The notes beneath the pieces were generated by a model that was given only the letters and a program-made list of their open reading frames with translations, was not told the DNA's origin and searched no databases. This document shows positions 39,266-49,159 of a DNA stretch of 64,000 nt, piece by piece. Position 1 is the first letter of the stretch. Every line of letters begins with the position of its first letter. Both the position numbers and the translations under genes were made by a program. Source of the DNA: Coprinopsis marcescibilis (lineage: Eukaryota > Basidiomycota > Agaricomycetes > Agaricales > Psathyrellaceae); NCBI GenBank assembly GCA_004369085.1, contig ML210211.1, positions 28,935-92,934 on the forward strand. The letters are read 5' to 3'.

Positions 39266-40281
39266 CATCACTCGTACAGTCGCACGACGTGCAAGGTGAG
39301 GAAGCGTAGGCCCCATGGTCGAGTGGATGGATACAACAAGTTTGAGGCATAACGTGGGATACTAAGCATGTATTGGGGAGAATTCGTCTTTGTTTCGAGG
39401 TATGGCACAGTAAGTACACTGGTTGGGGGTTATGGTTAACGTAGTGTGTCATGCGAAAATGTAGGTCATCGTCGTTGGTGGGATTGATAGTGTTGAGTCT
39501 GGTGACGTGTTGCTGAAGGACGCTGAGGTCGTGTGTCTTGAAGGGTTTGAACGGTCGTTGTGGTTTGAGATATGCGTGTGAAGGGTTTGCCGATGCTGGC
39601 TCAGGGCTGCATGTCCCGGAGATGTTGAGATCCTGTTTCCTTACTCGTCGTCACTGCCTGTGGCCGGAGGTGTCTCTGCGAGCCGTTGCAGTGAAATGAG
39701 GCTGTTTGCCGTTGATGAGGGGTCGAGGAGTAGCCACAAGGTGGATGGGTGGTTCTTGTCAAGCAAGCACGGGGTCACGTGCGCGTCACTGGGCAAGACT
39801 TTGTATTGCTCGTTCGCTCCGCTGCCTCGCAATCCACCAATCTCTGGACGATGGGAAGCAGGTTCAAGCAAGGATAGAGGAGAGACGCCAAGAGACTCGA
39901 CGGAACAGGAGAGCGGGCATCTATTGGCAAGAGCACGAATTCAAAAGGCTGGAGGGAGATAAACACGAGTACTCGGAGGTTGAAAGAGAGAAGGAGGAAC
40001 GCAAGCAAGGATCTACACCGCCTATCCCACAACAGCCTCAGGAAGTTCCTTTCTCCAAGGATATCGGTGAACCACCCGATCTTGAAGAATCTCCAACGTC
40101 CAACGACAAGTTGCGACTCCGGCTGCAGAGGCCCATCTCTGCGGTATCGTCTTCCCAGACCATTGGAGGACTGTCTGCTTCTGGGTCCCTTTTTAGCTAT
40201 GAAAGCAGCGTAGCTGCATCTATATATCCTATGCCTCGGATGTCTGTCTCACCACACATTCCGTGGGTGGGTTTCAACTGA

Positions 40282-41291
40282 TACGGCGGTAGTTGTATGC
40301 AATAGGTTCTCTTCTCTTTGTCGACTGTGGCCTCAAATTGGAGCTATGATCTCAATACCGCTGACCTACTGATTCTGTAGTGTATTTCATATCTATTCAA
40401 TTCGATGTAACTGTGCCGCTGGGAATTAAACCCGGCACCCGAACCATCTAGCCGTGTTTCGTAAAGAGAACTTGCCCTTTTGTCAGCCTTGTACAAGGTG
40501 AGCAAGTCTCTCCGGCGCGTCCGTGAGTCGAACCCCACTTCCAGAGGCACAGCAAGCGCGGAAGATCGTACGACTGGATTAGTCTGGGTACAAAGTTACC
40601 TTCGGCGCCTATCTCACGCTACGCTTACAGCATTTTTTCTTTCGCTCTCCCGAAGGCCGGTATACCCTTGGGCGGCAGCAAGATGCGCGTGATTGGTCCA
40701 GTGCGAGTGAACCTCTGACCTTTTACCTTCATCACCTTGCCCTGGCCGAGTTCTGTGAACGACTCAGGCTTTTGACGGGCTTCATTGGCTTGCAGCGACT
40801 GATTCGCGAGACAGTGAGGACAATACCTAACTAAACAAACGTACTACCCAGCTTTACTCCACCATGTACTAATATGTGAAGCAGCACTCCACATAGCGTA
40901 GAATCAAGTATATCGGGTGCTTGTCATAACCCTAAGCGCCTGTGGCAGTACCTGCATAGCTTGTAGGTCACCTATCGCTCAGGTGCAAATCATTCTACTG
41001 GCCGAAGTCACCAAGCTGATTGAACGTTCATCGAGCAGCACAGCCTTCCAGTTTGCTGTGGATCACGAGTCAGCTGCTAGTTTCCTTGATTCCCGATTCT
41101 GCCTCATGTTCTACACGCATCTTCCTGGCCGCGGTCACGTGCCAGCTTAACGTGGTAAGGATTCTATAGTATATATCCCCTCCAGCTCCCTCGCAGCTCC
41201 TGCTTACCTTGTCAGGCTCCAACTCTCTCTTCCTTTTGCGCTCCGAACACATCCTGCCCAGTGCACTCCTCCTCATCCAACAACTTGTAAG
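40282..41291. other. T10-T11 spacer
   Basis: No gene. At 40405-40550 there is tRNA-like and hairpin sequence (gtgccgctgggaattaaac, with ends tgtgccg and aggcaca) that does not fold as a tRNA; it may be a SINE remnant. A TATA-like tatagtatatat lies near 41168-41179, about 115 bp before the T11 ATG. Confidence 0.4.
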
Positions 41292-43226
41292 ATGCCTCAA
41301 GCATCTTCCCCCGTCATCCACCCACCAATCGGGACTCTCATTGACGGAGACTCGCTTGAACTCGTTGAAGTTCTCAGCGCTGGCCAAGGTAGCGTTGTCT
41401 ACCGTGCAGTCGACACCCGCCGCACCCCACGTCTGAGATCATACGCCGTAAAGTGCCTGATCACCTCTGGCCATCGATCAGCGCGCCAACGACAGGCCCA
41501 CATCCGCGAAATTACCCTACACCAACTCGCTTCGGCCCACCCAGGCGTTGTAACCCTCTACCGAGTAATTGAGCAGTATAGCCACACCTATATAATTACG
41601 GATTACGCCGACAGCCACGATTTGTTCGCTCAAATTGTTCACGACTGCCGCTACCTTGGAAGGGACGATCTTACTAAGGTCATTTTCCTCCAATTACTTG
41701 ACGCAGTGGAGTACTGCCACTCGCTCTGTATATATCATCAGAATCTAACGCTCCAAAGCATCGTTTGCCACGACGATGGCCTCCGTGTCTCCATCACAGA
41801 CTTCAGTCATGCTACCACCGACAAGCTCAGTAATAAATTCTGCACAGATAGCGACTACCACATCAGCCCAGGTACATTGCAACCTTGCGTCCCTTGACCC
41901 TCTCACAGTGCTGACTGGAACTTTCTAGAGTGGCAGGGCGGAGCCTTTGCCCCAGGCGGCAGATACTCTCCGATGTTCAATGACATCTGGTCCCTCGGCA
42001 TCATCTTGCTCAATATCACAACCGGTCGCAGCCCGTGGAATTCTGCGACTCTAGACGATCCAAACTTTCAAGCCTACCTCCGCGATCCCTACGGATTCCT
42101 TCCCACCGTTGTCCCCATCTCCTCCGAGTTCAATGAAGTTCTCGTGCGAATGCTCGAGGTTGACTGGCGTGAACGCATGAAGCTGCGCGACATCCGTCAT
42201 TCCATTGAGGAACTCACCACATTCTACTCCGACGGCGTGGTATTTGAGGGTAGCGTGGCTCGATGCCCTTGGGAAGTTGATATGGGCATCAGCAACACCA
42301 AAGCCTCAAATTCTGCTCGCGGTTTCTCCCGCTCGACCACCGAAGAGTTGGCGCATGGTGAGCCCGGGCCTAAATGTTCTTCGTGTGGTGCAACCTGGGC
42401 CTACAACTTGTCCTCTGTCCCTCTCATATCCAGCAGCAGCAACAATGACTTTGGTATGAATACCTTTGGCGGCTCAGACAGACTCTATGAAGCGTCAAAG
42501 GTCACCTTCGCCGTGCAACAAGGGATGAAACAGTCCAACTCCCGCTCGATCCGTGATACCGATACACCAAGGCTCCCCATCCGCCCAACAAACGGGAGAT
42601 TTAGCTCCCTCTCCGACAAGGATTCGGACACTAACCCGGACATGATGCACACTGCAATAGAGTACGATCCCTACTCTTTGCTTTTCTTCCTTTCGCCTCC
42701 GAACCCCTCTACCAAACAGTTATCAGGGTCATCACAACGTCAGCCATATTTCTCTATCTACCGCTATAGCAGGAATCTGACTGACTCTCCAACAGGACCT
42801 CCTCACGTCTTCCCCGGCCGACAAAAGCTCTCGGACCTCAAACCACAGGTCCCTTCCCCTTCCCCTGCCACTACACCTTCGGGCGCCAACCCATTCTCAA
42901 GGGATCGGATTTGGTTGAAACCAAGGCAGAAGCAGGGAGGCCAATGGTCAGAGACTATGGGCCCTGCTGAACCTGAACACCATTTCTCAACCTACCGAAG
43001 GCCGCGCACACCTAGCAAGCGTGACCCTATTGTTGCCGCCTCCCCATCCCTGGGGAGAGGACCTCTTATAGTGGATCATCACATTGGACAACACCTTCGA
43101 CTGCAGAGGCCACTCTCAAGCTCCACAAGCTCTTCAAGAAGGAGCGATGTATCCATTACCACCATTGCCAGCACCGTTACGAGCATAGAGTCGCAATTTG
43201 TTCCTACGATGGATCTGTCGCCTTGA
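41292..43226 (+). CDS. T11: Ran1-like pseudokinase with shared tail
   Basis: Two exons (intron about 41870-41929, in phase at SP/E). It is a paralogue of T2 with the same kinase frame: ELVEVLSAGQGSVVYRAV, ATP-site Lys in YAVKCL (K54), LLDAVEYCHSLCIYH and DIWSLGIILLNITTGRSPW. The catalytic loop HRDLKPEN is replaced by HQNLTLQS (149-156), so both the catalytic Asp and the metal-binding Asn are gone. DFG reads DFS (170-172). Phosphotransfer is not expected, although ATP binding may remain. A disordered 270-residue linker follows. The tail at 43087-43223 reads LRLQRPLSSSTSSS, then VTSIESQFVPTMDLSP at the C-terminus. It ends 106 bp from the stop of the convergent NLR. Confidence 0.87.
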
Positions 43227-43332
43227 CCATCAAAACAAACCTGAACGAATCTACAACAGAACTTTAAATATTCGAGTCTTGCTACTACAGCATCAAGTAG
43301 ACGTTACTCCTGTACGCAATCGAAAACATAAA

Positions 43333-46300
43333 TTATGTCTGCACAGACAATATCAACTTGGTCGCCTCAACAGCACTCTTCAACTTCTTATCGAACTTTC
43401 CAGGATACATCTCCACAAGTTTTCGATAAGCCTTAACAGCCTCTGTCGCAGGATCCAAAGCTGCCTCCTCCATCTCCAGCTCCACCAAGCACCACACGTA
43501 GTTATCCAACGATTCCGCCAAATCCTTCAGATGGACTTTAGGATCACGAATCACAAGTTTCCTTCGAATGTCAACAGCGTCCCGTAGCGCCTGAAGCCCC
43601 TCCTCATTACGATTGCAATGCCCCAGACAGCGAGCTAAAAAGTGCAGGGAGGATGCAAGCTGAATGGATGCGTCGAGATGAGCTGAACTTGTAAATGGTG
43701 AGTGTTGGTTGGCGCCAGGTTCGTTCCGCTGGGTATCTTCGATAACACCTGTACCAGGTTCTTCGCTACTCTCCGCAGGGGATGGAGCAACGTCCTGTGC
43801 ATTAGGTTCAGGTAACGACTGGCCCACGTCTGATAGCCCCTCCACCAACCGCTTCCGAATGTCACCAGATTCCTGCACTACGACCACCGCCTCCTCATAC
43901 CTCTTACACCCCGCAAGACTCTTCCCCAACTTATACAGCGCTGTTGCCAGCGGAAGCTCAAACTTCCCAGGATCCCGACTAACCAACACTCGATAGGCTT
44001 CCACCAACTCTTTCCCCGGTTCAACCACATCCAGCGGCGGCCGCTTCAGAGCCAGCAGCGTCGCAACACAATTCTCCAAAGAGTCTGCAAGGTACCTCGC
44101 AAACGAGCTGGGATCCCTGGCAAAGAGGCGACGACGAATGCCCACCGCCTCTTGGATCGCAACCAGCCCGTCCGGACGACGCCGAACCGCATCCAGCGTG
44201 CGCGCCAGCCTATGCAGCGACGACGCCAACGAAGGCTCCAACTTCTCCGCATCCTGCTCCACCGCGCCCCGACACACATCAACAGCCTCCTTCGCAGGGC
44301 CCACAGCAGCTTTATGCTGCCCAAGCATCGACAGGACACGCGAATGCCCAGACAGCGCGTTGACAAGGTCAAGCGTATACAGCCCGGGGTCCTTCTCCGT
44401 AAGCTTCCGGCTAACCTCGATAGCCTCTTCCGCCAGGCGCACGACCTCCTCATACTGCTTGCACGATTCCAGGTCGCCAACAAGCTTCTGCAGCGAACGC
44501 GCCAGGCGAGGGGCAAACTTGACGGGATCCGCACTGGCCAATTCACGCAGAACAACCAGGGCCTCATCATGCCTCCCCACACTGGACAAGAGGGATTGGT
44601 ATGCCGAAAGCGAATCTGAAAGTTGGCCCGCAAAAGTGATAGGCTCCTTCTCCTTGAACCGCCGACGGATGTCAATGGCTTCTTCAACCACAGGTATGGC
44701 CTCTTCGTACCGCTTCGCTATCCCCAATTCATAAGCCATCTTATGGAGCGACGAGGCTAGGCTGTAGTCATAGTTGGCTGGGTCTGCATCTGCCAACTTG
44801 CGAAGGATATCCACCGATTCACGTCTTGCATCAAGAGCTGCGTCGTGTCGGCCAACGCCCCAAAGGCTCGAAGCGTAAGCGTAGAGGCAATCCGCCAGGA
44901 ACGAGACGTCGTGCTCCAAGGTACGTGCGATCTGGATTGCCTCCTCTACGTGAGGTAAAGCATCCATGTGTCGCCCACACGCACCCAAGCTCCACGCCTG
45001 CGAATGCAACGAAAGCGCAAGGGATTTCACAAACAAGGGGTCAGAGGTCACCAACACGCGGTAGATCTCAACACGCTGGGTCCCCGTGGCCAAAGCCTCG
45101 TCGTGACGTCCGAGCTTCGTGAGGGAAACGGAACGGTGGTGGAAGAGCTGGGCGAGCATGTGCTGTGATGATGGTTCGCCGCTGGTAGCTGCCAGACGGT
45201 TGGCAATTTCCAGCGATTCTTCGATGACGAGTAGAGCATCGTCGTACCGGCGAAGCGACGTGAGGCAGCTCGAGAGGGCGCGAAAGGCCTTGAGGGCGTG
45301 GACTTCGTAGGTCTTTGGATCGACGCTGATGAGCTGGCGGTATGTATGAGAAGCCTCTTCAGCCAGGACCAACGCCTCGGCATGCCGCTTTTCCTTCTCC
45401 AAGCAGGCGGCGACTTCCACCAATGCCTTCCCAGTGTCCTGCAGCGTAGCGTAGTCGTGAATAACAGGTTCATGAGGGAGTTTCTATTTTTCTCATTCGT
45501 AAGCAAAATTCGAGACAGTTCTAAATGAATGAACATACCTCTAGCCATTCTCGAAGAGAAAAAGGATTGATAACATCCCCCATCGACGCCGTAGCCTCCA
45601 GGAGCGCTCGGTGTTTCGAAGCAATCATTTGATGGACGAGGCGGAAAAGTGGAAGCTCCACCTGGTCCAGAGGTAGTTCAAATAGGTGCTGGGTGAGGAA
45701 TCGACAACAATACCAGAGGTGGTCTGGTATGCTTTGTCTGACCACCAGAGGAATCCGTTGCGTACGCCTGTCGTCATTGCCAATTGTGTATCCAAGACTG
45801 GGGACATTGGTCGAGTTGAGCTCCTTCTGTATGGTAAGGAGGGCATATCGCGATATCTTCTCGTGGTATGTGTTGACGCTGAGACGATAAGGCTGCGGTG
45901 CTCTTGTGGTCAGATACTCTCGAATGGAAAGATGTAGGATACGGATTGGTTGGTCGAGCCTTTCGGTTTCAAATCGTTGAAGGAGAGGACGGAGGAGCAT
46001 GCGGAGCTTGGACACGTCATCAACGGTGACACCCTCAGCCTCAGGAGCAAGCAATGCTGCAAGGCCAATGGGTGACAACGGTTCGATCAGAGTCACAATG
46101 GTTCCCATGATGGTCCTGTACATTCTGGTAAACAAGGAATCAGACCACTTCAGCTGGGACAGGATCCGAGCGTAGATGTCGTCGAGTTTCTGGGTAGCAT
46201 CCTTGTCGTTGACCCAGTGGTCGCTTTTGCTGTTAACGATGTCTTCGAGTTCAGATATAGGGTTGAATGCGGTTTCGAGGTGGTTTAGGACCGTGGCCGC

Positions 46301-47475
46301 CCAGAGAAAAACCCCTTCCGCCTTGGTGACGAAGCCATCGATGAGCTGGTCTGTGACATGCATCCCATAGTTGCTTGCCGACAGCCGGTCCTTGATATAC
46401 TTCCGCAGGTCCTCGTAGTTGAGAATACCAGCGAGGGAATGTGAGCAACGTCGAATGTGCGGCTGGTTGTCCAGATAATGCATCACGCGCAACTCCGGAC
46501 GTGTTGTGAGGACGAACTTGAAGGTGGGTGGGAGGAGCCTGATAGCATCGCGCAAAAGGGTGAGGAGTTCGATGTCAAATTCCTCGTCGAGGCCGTCGAT
46601 GATGATGACGAAGGGGCGATCTTGCGGGAGATGCGTGGCGACCGGGATGACAATCTCGTCAAATTGGCGTACTGGGGATGCAGATGCAAGGGTGTGGTCC
46701 CTGACCAACAACTCGCCGATCATCATCTTGACCTGGGGGTGCACACTCAAGAGACCTCGAATGATAATTCCTAGAAGGTCAGCTGCTGTCGACCTAGCGC
46801 TCCGTTGGCGACAAAAGTAGCTAGCGACCAGATGCTGCTGCGAATGGAATCGATGGCACGCCGTGTGCGCGAACGCCGTCTTGCCGCTGCCTGCTGCATC
46901 CGCCACAAGAAATCCCCTTGCCGTTTTGGCTGCGCGATCGTGGACCCACGATACGAGCTCTTCAAGATGTGAGGTACGGGTTCCAGGTAGGCATGCTCTT
47001 GAGCGGTCCCAGAAACAACCCTTGGGATCTGGTAAACGACGCAGGGCTTCGTTTATCTCCCCATCCGCCCCCGAATCTTGAATACTTGTCAGATATTGTG
47101 GGGAAAAGATCGGCACAGTAGACGTACAGTATTGGTAAATGTGATTCGTTGCCCCGAGGTTGTTCACAGTATTGACTATATCCCTTCCTGCGTGGTGAAC
47201 TTCAACGCCGCTCAGATTAACTGTTGTTTTCGCCTGAACACTGGATCCTGCTCCTGGCGCGACCGCTGTAACATATCAGTATCTACCATCAACGTCGGTA
47301 AAGCTCACATACCTAGCTCTTCTTTTCGTTCTGCCAGCACTCCATGATTGGCAGCAGCCTGAATTTCTTGATTATCTTCGAGTGTGGCAATGACATGTCC
47401 AACTGCTTTGTCAATAACCTGCAAGCTAGTAAAGATGTGTTACTTTGCATAGTGAACACTCACTACCTTCTCCAT
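43333..47475 (-). CDS. NLR: NACHT ATPase with C-terminal TPR repeats
   Basis: A STAND-class receptor of the fungal NLR type, about 1,300 residues, from the ATG at 47475. An N-terminal segment of roughly 80 residues is of unrecognised type and ends in SGVEVHHAGRDIVNTVNN. The NACHT follows with Walker A AGSGKTAFAHT near 46875, Walker B FVIIIDGLDEE near 46600 and winged-helix-like sequence to 45540. An intron at about 45534-45486 joins to at least ten TPR-like repeats of about 43-46 residues (YEEAIPVVEEAIDIRRR and similar) to 43333. A Pro/Glu-rich insert (EPNAQDVAPSPAESSEEPG) interrupts the last repeats. Introns also lie near 47460-47425 and 47310-47270. No disabling change was seen. Such proteins oligomerise on ligand binding and trigger heterokaryon-incompatibility or immune-like responses; the ligand is unknown. 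A MITE sits 182 bp upstream. Confidence 0.9.
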
Positions 47476-47657
47476 GAGTAGCTATTGTTGAGAAGTGTGA
47501 AGAGTGAACGGGCATACTAGTGCTGTAGAATGATCATTTAATCGATGTAGGTCACCGTCGCGCACGGGAGCATTGCCTTGACATTCACGCGGAGCTCCAA
47601 CCAACATGCGAATACCGTTCGTTTTACCCCTGTGGTGACAATGTTCGGTACATTCTA

Positions 47658-48237
47658 TGGTGCAGGTCACTTAGACACCGCTACTTTGGAACAAGTGTGA
47701 TCGTGACGTGGGAAAAACCCCAATTCATTATCCGTCTAACAGAAATGAAGGAATTAGCCCGGTGCACATTTCTGTTAGACAGTTTGTTGAAATTCTCAAA
47801 ATTGAAGGAGTGAAAATTTTGGACCTTGCCAATTTGGCCATCAGTCCAAATCGGGCTTATCTTATCTATAGATAAGCTATATATGGTAAGCCTGCACCCC
47901 TGTTTTACTCTCAGTGGCTCGGTAAACAAGGCGCATATCTCTGTGAACTGAACCTCAAAACCCCTCCCTGCAGATGTCAGACGTTATCCAGTGCATTAGT
48001 GATACCAGGAAGCGCAAAGGAGGTACCCAGTGTCACAGGAGAGAGATATTATGGTTGTCCAAGGGCAGAAAACCTTGTGGAAACGCAACGAAAGCACCCA
48101 GACCCCCTCTAAAACGCATTTTTCGTGCCAAAAACACAGCCCTGAGATCGACAAAAAATCGTCCAAAATTTTGATTTTTTTTTCCCAACCGATTTGGCCA
48201 CTGTTCCAAAGTAGCGCTGACTAAGTGACCTGCACCA
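47658..48237. mobile_element. MITE in the NLR promoter
   Basis: Inverted ends tggtgcaggtcacttag...cgctactttggaaca (47658-47693) and its near-perfect complement at 48201-48237 are flanked by TA on both sides. That makes a 580-bp element with TA target duplication and no transposase, so non-autonomous. It is AT-rich inside, with a poly-T run at 48172-48183. The ends differ from those of the element at 15.9 kb, so it is another family. Confidence 0.85.
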
Positions 48238-48430
48238 TAGGATACTTGTACTCAGCATCTTACAATTCTGGGTCTTCTCCTCGTACCTCTCCAAAGAGAG
48301 AAGAAAAATGGAGCTAGACCCTGAATCGAACTTTCACTAGACTTGTCTTTTTGCGCCAGTCCACAGCATCATCGATTGATGAGCTTTAGAAGCAAAAGCA
48401 AAGAGATAGTCGCAAAAGCCAGGGGATCCC

Positions 48431-48611
48431 CCGACGACACAAGCTGGTACTGCAGTGGCAAGGTCATCGCGTCCTCGAGTTGCAAGCAGAGCTCGAGGAA
48501 CTGGGGCGGCAAAAATAAGATAACCAATAATGAAGGCGGTGCCTTCATAATAGTGGTTAAACTATTAAGAACAGATACTACACTTGATCTAAGCCAAAAG
48601 GCCAGAGTGGT
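48431..48611 (-). ncRNA. U2 spliceosomal snRNA
   Basis: Read on the minus strand, ggccttttggcttagatcaa followed by gtgtagtatctgttct is the near-invariant 5' part of U2, including the GUAGUA that pairs with intron branch sites. Downstream come a hairpin of stem IIa/b type (gaaggcaccgccttc), an Sm site atttttg (plus 48509-48515 region), a strong hairpin with ctcgag arms and a final stem-loop with cactgcagtacc in the loop, as expected for stem IV. The length of about 180 nt fits. The 5' end is placed about 30 bp after the TATA box, and the exact ends are uncertain by several bases. Confidence 0.92.
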
Positions 48612-48636
48612 AGGGAATCAAAATGCTGGGGAGCAG

Positions 48637-48644
48637 CTTATATA
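48637..48644 (-). promoter_or_regulatory. TATA box of the U2 gene
   Basis: tatataag on the minus strand lies about 30 bp upstream of the inferred U2 5' end. Confidence 0.6.
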
Positions 48645-49159
48645 CCCGTCGATGAGATGCGCACGGACCATGCCACTGTTTGTTGTTGCGCGCAGCCGTA
48701 ACGGCCAATGACGGCATGGCGTCGGCATCTCGGACCGTCGGTATCACGACTCACGAGTGCCAGTCACCTTGAACTCTCAACTCTCGAGAAAAGACCGTTT
48801 TGGAAAAGGGTTCCTCAAGCTCAGGTACTAATACAGGTGGTGAGTAGGTAGTCAGCTAACACCCGATTCTAATTCAGCGGCAGAGCTTTTTTGGGACTTG
48901 AAAACAGGCTGGTTGACCAAGCCAGCGTGATCCTCGACGCTCCCAGCTTACGAGCGCTTAATCGTCCATTATCCATCGACGCAGTGACTTATTTTCGCTC
49001 AGTCCCTTCCTTCCATGAGTATCAGTCTTGTCGGGTAAATCTTTTAGAAGTTCCACTCCGTCGCGTCGTCGTCGGAACCTGTTGTCACGGCAATAAAACG
49101 GCCGAACAGAAGGTCCTCGTGGCGGTGCTGCTTGCGGAGTCTCTTGCGCATGAGCAGTC
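48645..49159. other. U2-GT69 divergent spacer
   Basis: Shared upstream region of the U2 gene (minus) and the mannosyltransferase gene (plus). No other feature was seen. Confidence 0.5.

Larger units (their letters stand above)
38968..39842. mobile_element. Insertion of unknown type in T10
   Basis: Sequence absent from the paralogues T7 and T8. It includes the gap at 39091-39130, a minisatellite and a minus-strand frame (39641-39871) ending TPPATGSDDE that looks mildly coding. No terminal repeat or target duplication is apparent at the approximate borders. It could be a transposon fragment or a piece of another gene. Confidence 0.45.
38444..40281 (+). pseudogene. T10: T7-like tail protein interrupted by about 0.9 kb insertion
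   Basis: The 5' part (38444-38965) encodes 170-odd residues including LRVETPIASPVYVERYDRI and the coiled coil IRLVAEFDEERRRFVRER to KRMIRWLEGERQRAKKQLLE. The 3' part (about 39843-40281) resumes with GRQ-like DDGKQ/ARIEERR, RAGIYWQEHEFKRLEGD and the tail LRLQRPISAVSSS, FSYESSVAAS, MPRMSVSPHIPWVGFN. Between them lies foreign sequence with an N gap and a minisatellite that has no counterpart in T7 or T8. No splice pair clearly removes it, so the gene is probably broken. A long intron cannot be excluded because of the gap. Confidence 0.65.

Noticed and set aside
40405..40550. Possible tRNA with matching ends tgtgcc and ggcaca
   Set aside because: The matching ends are about 145 bases apart, and the D and anticodon arms do not form. 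At best it is a SINE or hairpin remnant.
17762..43226. The shared T tail as an amyloid signalling motif (HET-s, sigma or PP type)
   Set aside because: The tail is Ser/Pro/Arg-rich with prolines throughout and lacks the hydrophobic alternation or G-x-N pattern of known motifs. No copy is seen at the NLR N-terminus.
44138..44734. 198-codon plus-strand frame opposite the NLR
   Set aside because: It is antisense to GC-rich TPR codons, with no start context or homology-like motifs.
47974..48224. Open frames of 60-66 codons inside the MITE
   Set aside because: They lie within the inverted-repeat element, are Lys/Pro-rich by composition and resemble no transposase.
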